A stretch of DNA of 64,000 nt from Salinisphaera dokdonensis. GTDB taxonomy: Bacteria > Pseudomonadota > Gammaproteobacteria > Nevskiales > Salinisphaeraceae. The stretch covers positions 248,001 to 312,000 of the forward strand of contig NZ_APND01000003.1 of NCBI RefSeq assembly GCF_040361215.1, in the 5' to 3' direction. The notes beneath the pieces were generated by a model, which worked only from the letters and a program-made list of their open reading frames with translations, did no database searches and was not told the DNA's origin. The stretch's first letter is position 1; each line of letters begins with the position of its first letter. Positions 6,999 to 17,400 of the stretch are shown here, piece by piece. The translations under genes were made by a program, and so were the position numbers.

Positions 6999-9080
6999 AT
7001 GGGGCACGACCTGCTCGAGACGTTGCTGGCTTGGGTCAGCACGCATCCCTGGGCTGCGCTGGCGCTGGTGTTCGTCATCGCGCTCGGCGAGTCGCTGTTC
7101 CTGTTCGGGCTGCTGGTGCCGGGCGCGTTGTTCATGTTCGCGTTCGGCGCCCTGATCGGCGCCAACCTGCTGCCACTCGGCGCCACCTTCGTGGCGGCCA
7201 TTGCCGGCACCCTGCTGGGTGACGGACTCAGCTACGCGCTTGGGCGCCGCTATGTCGGCCATCTGACCGCGTTACCGGGCTTTGCCCGGGCGCCGGTTCT
7301 GGTCGCGCGTGGCGAACGCTTCCTCTCCGATCACGGCGGCAAGGCGATCATCCTCGGCCGCCTGATTGGCGCGCTGCGCCCGATCATGCCGACCGTCGCC
7401 GGCGCGGCCGGGCTATCGGTGACCCGTTTTCTGATCATGGACGTCATCGCCACCGCGATCTGGGCGCCCTGCTACATCCTGCCCGGCGTGGTGTTCGGCG
7501 CTTCGCTGGATCTCGCCGCCCAAGTCGCTACCCGTCTGGCCGTGCTGTTGCTGGCCGTCGTCACGATCATCTGGGCGACCACGGTGTCGGTACGTTTTCT
7601 GCTCGCCGGTGGTCGGGTGGCCACGCGCCGCTACGCTGGGCGACTGCTGGCGTGGAGCCGGCGCCATCGTCGCCTTGGGCTGCTCGGCCCGAGGCTGGCC
7701 GACCCGCGTCAGCCGGAGATTCCAGCGCTCGCCGTTGGCGCCGCCCTGCTCATGCTCGCCACCGGCATCGCCTATCTGCTGATGTGGGGCTGGCAACGAC
7801 CGGTCTATCCGGGCCGGTTCGATGCGCTGACTTTCTATCTGGTTCAGAGCCTGCAGACACCGATTTCGGATCAGATCGCGTTTGCGATCGCACAGATGGG
7901 CTCGCCCCTGATCTATCTGCCGTTCGCGGCGGTGCTTGCCGGCGTGCTCGCATTGATGGGCAACGTGCGTGCGGCCGGGCACTGGGTAGTGGCGCTGGGT
8001 TTTTCGGCGCTGGTAGCGCTGATTCTGCGCTGGTGGCTGGCGATACCTGCGCCCACGAGCTATTTCCACGGCGGCGTGACCGACCCGCTCTTCCTCGCCG
8101 GCGGGGGTCAGGATCTGCTCCTCTGCGCGACCGTGTATGGCCTAGCCGGCATCATGATCGCTGCCGGCCGGCCGGAGACCGAACGCCCCTACTATCATTC
8201 GATCACGGTGGTCGGGGTCGTGCTGATCGCCCTGGCCCGTCTTTATTTGGGCCTCGACTGGGCAAGCGACCTGTTCATCGGCCTCACGATCGCCTTTGGT
8301 TGGCTGAACATGCTGGTCATCAGCTATCGCCGACAGCGGCCACAGCCCGTGCGCGGCAGGCAAGTGCTGAGCGTGCTGGCCGGTTTCGCTGTGGTGGCCG
8401 TGGTCGCCGGCATTCTGCCGGATACCACTTACCGCGCCTGGGCCCAGGCCGAGGCCGAACACACACCGCCGCTGGTGCGCGATTGGCCGGGCACCGGCTA
8501 CGCCGGGCTCGACCAACGCATCAAGGATATCGCCGGGCGTGAAAGTGCGCCGCTCAACGTGCAGGCGGTCGGCACCATCGGCGAGCTACGCGGCGCCCTC
8601 GCCCATGCCGGCTGGCTCGGCGCGCCGCGCCTGGGGCTGACCCAGCCCCTGCGCTGGCTAGTGACGGACACCGGGATCGCAGAGCTGTCCGTGTTGCCCC
8701 GAATTCACGACGGTCGCCAGCCGAGCATCACTCTCGTACACGAGATACCGGCAACGGACGGAACGCAGGCGGACCCGATGCGCCGCCGCGTCCTGCGCCT
8801 GTGGCGCACCCATCGCCGCCGCGCCGAGGACGACCGCCCCCTATGGGTCGGCAGCACCGACATGCAGCAGGTCGAGCAGCGCCTGAGCCTCATGGCCACG
8901 GCCGCGGACCAGCGTCGCTACGACTGGGCGCTGCGGGCGTTGGCGGCGGATCTCGAGATCGCCGGACTGCCCTATCGACTCCTCGGCGCGAGCGACCAGC
9001 CGATCCTGCTCGTCGACCCACCCCTGACCGAGGTCGATGCTAAAGTAGCGCCCGATCAGCGCCGCCCGTTACAGCCGTGA
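6999..9080 (+). CDS. DedA/VTT - PAP2-like - LssY C-terminal fusion membrane protein
   Basis: This 693-residue protein joins three parts. Residues 1-200 are a DedA/VTT domain with LFGLLVPGALFMFAFGALIG and GRLIGALRPIMPTVAG; DedA proteins act as polyprenyl-phosphate or phospholipid flippases. Residues 240-450 form a PAP2-like membrane domain. Residues 490-690 resemble the LssY C-terminal domain (WPGTGYAGLDQRI, LWVGSTDMQ). The PAP2 active-site motifs look degenerate: RWWLAIPAP in place of K-x6-RP, AGGGQD in place of PSGH, and D420 where motif 3 has its His. It follows hemL by 17 bases. A lipid-carrier role is inferred from the family only. Confidence 0.8.
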   Translation: MGHDLLETLLAWVSTHPWAALALVFVIALGESLFLFGLLVPGALFMFAFGALIGANLLPLGATFVAAIAGTLLGDGLSYALGRRYVGHLTALPGFARAPVLVARGERFLSDHGGKAIILGRLIGALRPIMPTVAGAAGLSVTRFLIMDVIATAIWAPCYILPGVVFGASLDLAAQVATRLAVLLLAVVTIIWATTVSVRFLLAGGRVATRRYAGRLLAWSRRHRRLGLLGPRLADPRQPEIPALAVGAALLMLATGIAYLLMWGWQRPVYPGRFDALTFYLVQSLQTPISDQIAFAIAQMGSPLIYLPFAAVLAGVLALMGNVRAAGHWVVALGFSALVALILRWWLAIPAPTSYFHGGVTDPLFLAGGGQDLLLCATVYGLAGIMIAAGRPETERPYYHSITVVGVVLIALARLYLGLDWASDLFIGLTIAFGWLNMLVISYRRQRPQPVRGRQVLSVLAGFAVVAVVAGILPDTTYRAWAQAEAEHTPPLVRDWPGTGYAGLDQRIKDIAGRESAPLNVQAVGTIGELRGALAHAGWLGAPRLGLTQPLRWLVTDTGIAELSVLPRIHDGRQPSITLVHEIPATDGTQADPMRRRVLRLWRTHRRRAEDDRPLWVGSTDMQQVEQRLSLMATAADQRRYDWALRALAADLEIAGLPYRLLGASDQPILLVDPPLTEVDAKVAPDQRRPLQP

Positions 9081-9140
9081 ACCCGACGGCTGTCACAGGC
9101 CGTTCGTTTCACTTTCAAAAACCGCAACGACGCAGACTCA

Positions 9141-10103
9141 ATGGCCAACGATCCGAAGCCGCGCAAGACCTCGAAACTCAAGCAACCCGGCTTTCTCACC
9201 CGCATGCGGGCGAGCCTCAACAAGGGCGACTCGTGGCTGACCTATGACCTGCGCAATCTCCTGCCCGGCGAAACTGTCGATCAGGACGCGCTGGACGAAC
9301 TCGAGACCCAGTTGTTGCTGGCCGATGTCGGCGTCGATGCCACCGGCCAGGTGATGAACCGCCTCCAGACCCTCTATGACGGCGGCCGCCTGCGTACCGG
9401 CAAGGATCTCGGCAAATCGCTGCGCGAACATCTCGGTGCGATTCTGACCCCTTGCGAAGAACCCCTCGAGATTCCGGACCACACCCGCCCCTACGTGATC
9501 CTGATGGTGGGCGTGAACGGCGTCGGCAAGACCACCACCATCGGCAAGCTGGCGAAGAAACTCCAGGACGCCGGCCAGTCAGTCATGCTGGCTGCGGGCG
9601 ATACCTTTCGCGCTGCCGCGGTGGAGCAGCTCCAAGGCTGGGGCGAACGCAACAACGTGCCGGTAGTCGCCCAGGGCAGCGGCTCGGATTCAGCCTCGGT
9701 GGTGTTCGATGCCTTCTCGCGCGCCAAGGCGCGCGGCATCGACGTACTCATTGCCGATACCGCCGGACGTCTGCATACCCAGGGCCATCTCATGGATGAG
9801 CTCAAGAAGATCAAGCGCGTACTCGGCAAGCAGGACGAATATGCGCCGCACGAAGTGATGCTCGTGGTGGATGCGACGACCGGCGGCAACGCGCTGCAGC
9901 AAGCCGTGGCCTTCAACGAGGCGGTCGGACTGACCGGTATCACCATCACCAAGCTCGACGGCACCGCCTCCGGCGGCATCGTGTTTGCCATCGCCAAGCG
10001 GCTCGGCCTGCCGCTGCGCTTCATCGGCGTGGGCGAAGCGGTCGAGGACCTGGGCGTTTTCGAGTCCGAACATTTCATGGACGCCCTGTTCGACCGCAAG
10101 TGA
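9141..10103 (+). CDS. ftsY: Signal recognition particle receptor FtsY
   Basis: The 320-residue SRP-type GTPase carries a helical N domain (residues 20-105), then the G domain with GVNGVGKTTTIGKL (P-loop), AAGDTFRAAAVEQL, LIADTAGRLHT, TKLDGTASGG and FIGVGEAVEDL near the end. It receives ribosome-SRP complexes at the membrane for insertion of membrane proteins. The acidic A domain found in E. coli FtsY is almost absent: only about 20 basic and polar residues precede the N domain. It leads the conserved ftsY-ftsE-ftsX-rpoH cluster. Confidence 0.95.
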   Translation: MANDPKPRKTSKLKQPGFLTRMRASLNKGDSWLTYDLRNLLPGETVDQDALDELETQLLLADVGVDATGQVMNRLQTLYDGGRLRTGKDLGKSLREHLGAILTPCEEPLEIPDHTRPYVILMVGVNGVGKTTTIGKLAKKLQDAGQSVMLAAGDTFRAAAVEQLQGWGERNNVPVVAQGSGSDSASVVFDAFSRAKARGIDVLIADTAGRLHTQGHLMDELKKIKRVLGKQDEYAPHEVMLVVDATTGGNALQQAVAFNEAVGLTGITITKLDGTASGGIVFAIAKRLGLPLRFIGVGEAVEDLGVFESEHFMDALFDRK

Positions 10104-10125
10104 GCGCTCGCGCGAAATAAAGCCC

Positions 10126-10791
10126 ATGACCGATATCGTCGCCTTCAAGAACGTGATCAAGCGCTACCCCGGTGGCAAGATCGCGCTGGACGGGGTATCC
10201 CTGCATCTGCGCCGCGGCGAGATGGCGTTTCTGACCGGCCATTCCGGCGCCGGCAAATCGACACTGATGAAGTTGATCGGGCTGATTGAACGCCCGACCC
10301 GCGGTCAGGTGATCATCAATGGCACCAACCTCGCCAACGTCAGGCGGCGCCAGATACCGCGCTATCGCCAGCGTCTGGGCCTGATATTCCAGAACTACAA
10401 CCTGCTGTTCGACCGTACCGTGTTCGACAACGTGGCTCTGCCGCTGGTGATTCGCGGACTCGGCCATGCGGATATCGCACGCCGGGTTCGCGCCGCGCTC
10501 GATACGGTCGGCCTGCTCACCCACGAGCGCAAGTTCCCGGTCACGCTCTCCGGCGGCGAGCAGCAACGGGTGGGTATCGCTCGTGCGGTGGTCGACCGGC
10601 CCTATCTCATCCTGGCCGACGAGCCCACGGGCAATCTCGACCCGGCGCTATCAGCCGACATCATGCGTCTGTTCACGCGCCTGAACGAGGCCGGCACCAG
10701 CATCATGATCGCGACCCATGCCATCGATCTGGTCGAGCGACTCGGCTATCGCCGTATCGTGCTCGACCACGGCCATCTCGAGGACGGCTAA
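10126..10791 (+). CDS. ftsE: Cell division ATP-binding protein FtsE
   Basis: This 221-residue ABC ATPase works with FtsX to control septal peptidoglycan amidases at the divisome. Motifs in order: Walker A GHSGAGKST near residue 38, Q-loop LGLIFQNYNLLFDRTV, signature LSGGEQQRVGIARA, Walker B LILADEPTGNLD, and the switch His in IATHAIDL. ATG 10126 gives the normal FtsE N-terminus with KRYPGG. It is 22 bases after ftsY and 4 bases before ftsX. Confidence 0.95.
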   Translation: MTDIVAFKNVIKRYPGGKIALDGVSLHLRRGEMAFLTGHSGAGKSTLMKLIGLIERPTRGQVIINGTNLANVRRRQIPRYRQRLGLIFQNYNLLFDRTVFDNVALPLVIRGLGHADIARRVRAALDTVGLLTHERKFPVTLSGGEQQRVGIARAVVDRPYLILADEPTGNLDPALSADIMRLFTRLNEAGTSIMIATHAIDLVERLGYRRIVLDHGHLEDG

Positions 10792-10795
10792 AGCC

Positions 10796-11794
10796 ATGGC
10801 GCGCAACAGCCAACCCAAGAGCAAGCCAGCCGTGAACAGCGCCCGGGCACGGCGTATTGCGACCAGCACCCTGGCAGCACCGGCCCAGGGCTGGGCCAGT
10901 GCGCATGCGCGCTGCCTGCTCGAAAGCCTCGGCCGCCTGCATCGGCGCTGGCTGGCCAGCCTGTTGACGGCGATGGTCATCGGCATCGCGCTGGCGTTGC
11001 CGACCGGGCTGTATGTATTCATGAACAATCTCGATACGCTCTCCCAGAGCTGGCAACGCGCAGTCCAGGCATCGCTCTATTTATCGGATGATGTCGATAA
11101 CGAACGCGGCCAGGCGCTGGCCGACACCATTGGTGCGCGCGATAATGTTGCCGAGACGCACTTCATCTCGGCCCAGGCCGGCCTCGAGCAGTTCCGCGAG
11201 TCATCCGGCTTCGGCGCGGCGCTGGATGCACTCGATGACAACCCGTTGCCGTCCGTGATCGTGGTCACACCGCGGCCCGACATGCCACGAGCCGGAGTCG
11301 GCGAACTGCTGGTCGATCTCGAATCGCAGAGCGGCGTGGAACGCGCCGAGCTCGATCAGGCCTGGCTGGCGCGCCTGTACGCCATCCTGTCGGTGATCGA
11401 GCGCTCGGCCTGGGTGATCGGGCTGCTGCTCTCTGCCGCCGTGCTGTTCATCGTCGGCAACACGATCCGCCTCGATATCGAGAACCGGCGCGAGGAAATC
11501 GAGGTGATGAAGCTGCTGGGCGCATCGGATGCCTTTATCCGGCGACCGTTCCTTTATAGCGGCTTCTGGTATGGCTTGATCGGCGCAGTACTCGGCCTGA
11601 TTCTGCTCGGCATATGCTTTCTGGCCCTGGGCAAGCCGCTGGGGGAGTTGACGCGTTCTTACGACGGCGCCCTCGAACTGCACGGCCTGAGCTTCAAGGG
11701 CGTCATGACGGTTCTTGCCACCGGCGTGACGCTGGGTTGGGCCGGCTGTGTGCTGACCGTAAATCGCCGTCTGGCGGCTATCGAGCCACGATAG
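10796..11794 (+). CDS. ftsX: Cell division protein FtsX
   Basis: The 332-residue FtsX permease is the membrane partner of FtsE. It shows a basic N-terminal tail, a first membrane helix (LLTAMVIGIALALPTGLYVF), a periplasmic domain with SLYLSDDVD, and three further helices, including AWVIGLLLSAAVLFIVGNTIRLDI and a C-terminal helix at TVLATGVTLGWAG. RREEIEVMKLLGASDAFIRRPFLYSG is the conserved cytoplasmic coupling region. ATG 10796 lies right after the ftsE stop. An upstream in-frame ATG inside ftsE is unlikely to be used. Confidence 0.93.
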   Translation: MARNSQPKSKPAVNSARARRIATSTLAAPAQGWASAHARCLLESLGRLHRRWLASLLTAMVIGIALALPTGLYVFMNNLDTLSQSWQRAVQASLYLSDDVDNERGQALADTIGARDNVAETHFISAQAGLEQFRESSGFGAALDALDDNPLPSVIVVTPRPDMPRAGVGELLVDLESQSGVERAELDQAWLARLYAILSVIERSAWVIGLLLSAAVLFIVGNTIRLDIENRREEIEVMKLLGASDAFIRRPFLYSGFWYGLIGAVLGLILLGICFLALGKPLGELTRSYDGALELHGLSFKGVMTVLATGVTLGWAGCVLTVNRRLAAIEPR

Positions 11795-11834
11795 GCGGAA
11801 CCTAAGAATAATACGGCTGTCATATCGCCAGCCC

Positions 11835-11840
11835 TATAAT
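11835..11840 (+). promoter_or_regulatory. Candidate rpoH promoter -10 element
   Basis: TATAAT stands 72 bases before the rpoH start in the 117-base ftsX-rpoH gap. No good -35 is correctly spaced, so an activator or an extended element may be needed. A second weaker candidate is TAGAAT at 11869-11874. Confidence 0.4.
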
Positions 11841-11891
11841 CAGTCGCTCATGAGCCGCGTATTTTTGTTAGAATGGTGGCAACTAGCAAAA

Positions 11892-11911
11892 GTCCAAAGG
11901 AGGCTTTGCAC
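11892..11911 (+). promoter_or_regulatory. Hairpin enclosing the rpoH ribosome binding site
   Basis: The Shine-Dalgarno sequence AAAGGAGG (11896-11903) is framed by CAAAG (11895-11899) and CTTTG (11904-11908) with GAGG as a four-base loop. After one C/C mismatch, G11892-T11893 pair with A11910-C11911. The hairpin ends directly at the ATG (11912). It could make rpoH translation temperature-dependent. Confidence 0.45.
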
Positions 11912-12787
<876 letters not shown>

Positions 12788-12819
12788 ACCGTATTCTGAC
12801 GGCCTCCGGGCCAATTTAT

Positions 12820-14439
12820 ATGGAAACAGACCTCGGTAGACGACGCCTGCTAGTGTCCGCGACGGCACTTGCAGGCGTTTCTGCATTTTCCCCCCTGAAA
12901 GCCCTCGCCCAAGCCAAGCGCCCCGGCGACGGCGAGCCCTTCAGTTTCGATGCGTTGGTCGCACACGCGCGCAGCCTCGCGCAGAAGCCCTTCAGTGCGC
13001 CCCCGAAACGCTACGAAGAACTGCTCAACGATCTCGGCTATGAAGCCTTCATGGGCGTTCATACCCGCGAGGACGCCGCGCTCTGGGCGGACGACGACAC
13101 GCCAGTGACGGTGGAGTTCTTCCATCTCGACCAGAACGCACGCGACCCGATCGATATCCATGTCGTGGAGGACGGACGTAGCCGTCGTCTCGCTTACGAC
13201 GCGGATATGTTTCGCTACGAGGATCCCGAGCTGGGGGATCGGCTGCCGGACGACCTCGGTTTCTCCGGCTTCCGCCTCGTTGATCGCAGCGGCGAGGAAT
13301 TGGAATGGCTGGCCTTCAAGGGCGCAAGTTATTTCCGTAGCCCGGGCGGCCTGAACCAGTACGGCCTCTCTGCACGCGGCGTATCAATCGATACCGGCTA
13401 CGGCGAGGACGAGGCCTTCCCCCGCTTCTCCGCCTACTGGCTTGTGAAGCCGGCACCGGGCGACGAGGTCATCACCATCTGTGCCCTGCTCGAGGGCGAG
13501 CACGTGACCGGCGCCTACCGCATGCACGTAAGCCGGCCGGGCAACGTGATCATGGATATCGAATCCCGCCTGTTCCAGCGCGATGCTGTCCAGCGCCTGG
13601 GCATCGCGCCGCTGACTAGCATGTTCTGGTTTTCCGAAACCAACGCACGCCGCGGCGTGGACTGGCGCCCGGAAATCCACGATAGCGATGGCCTGGCGAT
13701 GGCCACTGGACATGGCGAGCGCATCTGGCGTGCGTTGAGCAACCCGCCGCGCGTGCAGTACAGCGCCTTCCAGGACGAGAATCCGCAGGGCTTTGGGCTG
13801 CTCCAGCGCGATCGCGCCTTCGACCATTATCAGGATCCGGAAGTCGGTTTCGAGGATCGCCCCAGCCTGTGGGTCGAGCCCAAAGGCGATTGGGGCGCCG
13901 GCCATGTCGGCCTGCTCGAGCTGCCGACCGATGAAGAGGTCTACGACAACATCAACGCCTTCTGGGTCCCGCAGGACAAGGCCACGGCCGGGCACGAATG
14001 GCAGTTCGACTATCGCCTGCACTGGTGTGGCGACGAACCCTACCCACCCGGCCTGGCCCAGGTGGTTTCCACCCGTACGGGCCGTGCCGGCGGGCCGGGC
14101 ACCTACAAGGATCAATCGGTTCTCGCGCGCAAATTCGTCATCGACTTTGCCGGCGACACGCTCGACCGGCTAACCGAAGACGCAGAGCCCGAACCGGTGG
14201 TCACCGCCACTCATGGCCGCATCGGCAACCCGTACGTTCAGCACGTCGAGGACACGGGGCGCTGGCGGGTAATTTTCGACTGGAAAGGCGAACTGCCGCC
14301 CGACGATACGCCGGTCGAGCTGCGCGCACGGCTTGGGCACAACGACCGTGTGCTCACCGAAACCTGGATGTACGCCTACTATCCGCAGGCGCTGCCACGG
14401 CGCCTGTCCGATAACGACGACGCGACCGGCGCCAGCTAA
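12820..14439 (+). CDS. opgD: Periplasmic glucan biosynthesis protein D
   Basis: This 539-residue protein matches the OpgG/OpgD (MdoG) family, which shapes osmoregulated periplasmic glucans. The N-terminus carries a twin-arginine signal (GRRRLLVSATALAG with cleavage near ALAQA), which separates OpgD from Sec-exported OpgG. Family motifs include YEAFMGVHTREDAALW, GASYFRSPGGLNQYGLSARG, PLTSMFWFSE, DSDGLAMATGHGERIWR and DEVYDNINAFWVPQDKA-type text near residue 370. It sits 32 bases after rpoH. No opgH glucosyltransferase is adjacent, so the backbone synthase must be elsewhere. Confidence 0.9.
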   Translation: METDLGRRRLLVSATALAGVSAFSPLKALAQAKRPGDGEPFSFDALVAHARSLAQKPFSAPPKRYEELLNDLGYEAFMGVHTREDAALWADDDTPVTVEFFHLDQNARDPIDIHVVEDGRSRRLAYDADMFRYEDPELGDRLPDDLGFSGFRLVDRSGEELEWLAFKGASYFRSPGGLNQYGLSARGVSIDTGYGEDEAFPRFSAYWLVKPAPGDEVITICALLEGEHVTGAYRMHVSRPGNVIMDIESRLFQRDAVQRLGIAPLTSMFWFSETNARRGVDWRPEIHDSDGLAMATGHGERIWRALSNPPRVQYSAFQDENPQGFGLLQRDRAFDHYQDPEVGFEDRPSLWVEPKGDWGAGHVGLLELPTDEEVYDNINAFWVPQDKATAGHEWQFDYRLHWCGDEPYPPGLAQVVSTRTGRAGGPGTYKDQSVLARKFVIDFAGDTLDRLTEDAEPEPVVTATHGRIGNPYVQHVEDTGRWRVIFDWKGELPPDDTPVELRARLGHNDRVLTETWMYAYYPQALPRRLSDNDDATGAS

Positions 14440-14457
14440 AGCCGACCCTGCCGCGCG

Positions 14458-17400
14458 CTAGCGCGTCGGCGTCGTCTCGGGCGACCCACCGGTATCGCCA
14501 CCACCGCCCTGCCCCGATTCACGTTTCGCGCCGAGCACGTCGCCGAACGAGTCGTCGATCGAACGCAGGTGCAGATCCTGCTGCGGGAACGAGACCACCA
14601 CGTCATTGGCCATGAACGCGGCATGCATGCGCTTGTAGATGGCATGCTGCAGCGGCAGCAGATTGTAGAGGTCGTGATAGAAGATGCGCGCTTCGTAAAT
14701 CAGCGCGCTGTCGTCATAACCCACGAAGAACACGGTCGGCGCCGGATTCTCGAGCGCGACCGGCTCGTCCCGAATCACGTCCATGATCAGCTTCTCGGCG
14801 AGTTCGGTATCGGTATCCAGCGCCAGATGCACACGGATGATCAGGCGTGTGATGTCGTCGGTGAGCGTCCAGTTGATCACCGTTTCGGTAATGAACGTCT
14901 TGTTCGGAATCACCACTTCCTTGTTATCCCAGTCGGTGACCGTGGTCGCGCGAATACGGATACGCGAGACCGTTCCGGTGAGCGTGCCGACCGTGACCGT
15001 ATCGCCCACCCGGACCGGGCGTTCGAACAGGATCACGATGCCGGAGACGAAATTGGCAAAGATCTCCTGCAAACCGAAACCCAGGCCCACGCCCACCGCA
15101 GCGACCAGCCACTGGATCGACGACCAGCGAAAGCCAATCAGTGCGACGGCGCCCAGCAGACCGATGATCACGATCGCATACTGAAACAGGGTCGCCATCG
15201 CATAGCGACTGCCGGCGTCCATGGAAAAACGCCGCAGCACGGTGATCTCGAGAAAGCCGGGCAGATTGCGTCCCGCCAGCGCCGTTACCACGCCAAGCGC
15301 GAGCGCCAGCAACAAGGCCCCGAGGGTGACTCTCGTGAGCTGGGATTTGCCGTCGACCTCGGTGGCGTATTGCCAGAGGGTGACGTTATCGAGCAGCTGC
15401 AGCGCCGGCAGCGTGTCGGACCAGATGACCCACAGCACGGCGACCGTGATCAGTGCGATCACCACCTTGATCAGACCGCGGGTCTGTTCGCTGATCTGCA
15501 GCAGATCGATCTCGAGCGTATCCAGATTCTCCGGCGTGCTCTCGCCGGCTGCAGCGGCCGCATCGCGGGTTGCACGTGCCTCGCGGGCCTCCTCACGTTT
15601 CTGCAGCGCGCGGGTCAGCGCCAGACGGCGTTCGGCTACCGTCAGCCAGCGCACTATGAGCGCATAGAGCACGAAGCAGCCGCCGAGCAGGCCGGCAGAA
15701 TAGAAGAATCGGCTCTGGAGCTGCAGCGCCGTGTAGTAGTAACCCCAGCCGGCCAGGCCGAACAGCAGCAGCGGCACGCCCACCGCGATAGGCAGCCAGA
15801 GATAGCCCAGCCGCCAGTGCGATTCTTCCTCGGCGTTGATCACCCCGGCCAATTCGCCGCGCACTGGATGCAGTAGCCGCCACGAGAAATAGGCAATGAT
15901 CAGTGAGCCCAGCATGAACGCGCCGCGGCCAATGGTTTCGCGCTTGGCGTCGTCGTCAAAGGCTTCGGTAAAGGTGACCAGAATGGTCGGCACGATCAAC
16001 ATGGCCAGCAACCAGCGCAACATGCGATGGAGGCCGTGGCGGGCCTCGTCACTCCACAGGAAATGGCTGTGCGCCAGACCGAATTTGCGACAGACCTGGG
16101 CAAATGGCTCCAGGAAAAGCGCGAGGATCGCCAGCTGCACGAACACCGACGACACGGCCTGTGTGAACGCACCGGATTCGTCGGGCGCTCGAACCACATA
16201 ACCGGCAAGCAACAATACGGCCACGATCGGTATGAACAGCAATACCGTGATCAGTGCCGCACGCACGGTCAGCCAGGCGGTATCGCGCCGCACGTTGCCC
16301 ACGGGCTCAGCCAGCATACGCAGGCGATGGCGCAGCGGCCGGCGTACGCCAAGCAGGCCGGCTATGAACACCAGGACCACGGACGCGACGATCGGTCGCG
16401 CCTGCGCCCCCACCGCAATCTCTGAAAACGCGCGCCGCCACGCCTGGGGATCGAAGGCCCAGGGTAGATCCTGAATGGTTCGCGGAAACCAGTCGAGCTG
16501 CATCAGGCTGAAGGACGGCAGCCAGAAAAGGCGCTCGTCTAGCAGACGATTGAAGGAATCGACGGTTTCCTCGTAGCGCTGCGACAGACCCCGCAGATCC
16601 CGCCCGATCTCGATGAACCGTCCCTCGGCGTCGATCAGCAGATCGAGAATATCGCGGCGTTGCTCGAGCAACGCGCGCAGCGAGTCGATCTGACCAGCCT
16701 GGAGTGCCGGCTCGCCTTCGGTGATCTCGGCTACGCGACGAGAGATATCCTCGAGTTCCACGCGCTGTTGCTGGAGTTGAAAACGCATCAACTCGGCCGA
16801 AGCGATCTCGGGGTCCGAGCCGCCGGGCTCGCCACGGGCCTCGAATATACTGGGCTTGGCCAGTTCGCGGCGCTGGGCACGCAACACGTCGCCCAGTGCT
16901 ACGGAGGAGCCACCGATCTCGAGCTGGCGCTGCACCAGATTCAGGCGGCGCTGAATATCCTCGACGCGCTTACGCTGGCGTACCTGCCGGGTCGCCAGCG
17001 TTTCGCTCTCTTCGGTGGTCTCGGTGAGCTGATTGGCCAGCTCGACGTTTTTCTGGGCCGTGGACGCAATCGGCTCGACGGCCGTGCGCAGCTCGCTCAG
17101 TTTCGCCTGGCTGGCCGTGCGCAACTCGATGGCGGTTTCGTTCTGGCGGTCGCCGAGCGCCAACTGGAGCGCAGCCAGCAGCTCGGTGTCGTGGGCAAGC
17201 TGCGCCTCAGCGAGTGCGCGCCGGGCCTCGAGTTCGCGCTGGCGTGGATCCTGGCTGCTGAGTTCCTGTTGCAGTGTTTCGATCTGCGCGGTCAACGCCT
17301 CACGGCGTGCCGCCTTCTGCACCCGTTGTGCCTCGGCAAGCAGGCTGGACTGCCCATCGCCTGCGTCGGCGCCCGTATCGAGCATCTGCAACGCGGCGCG

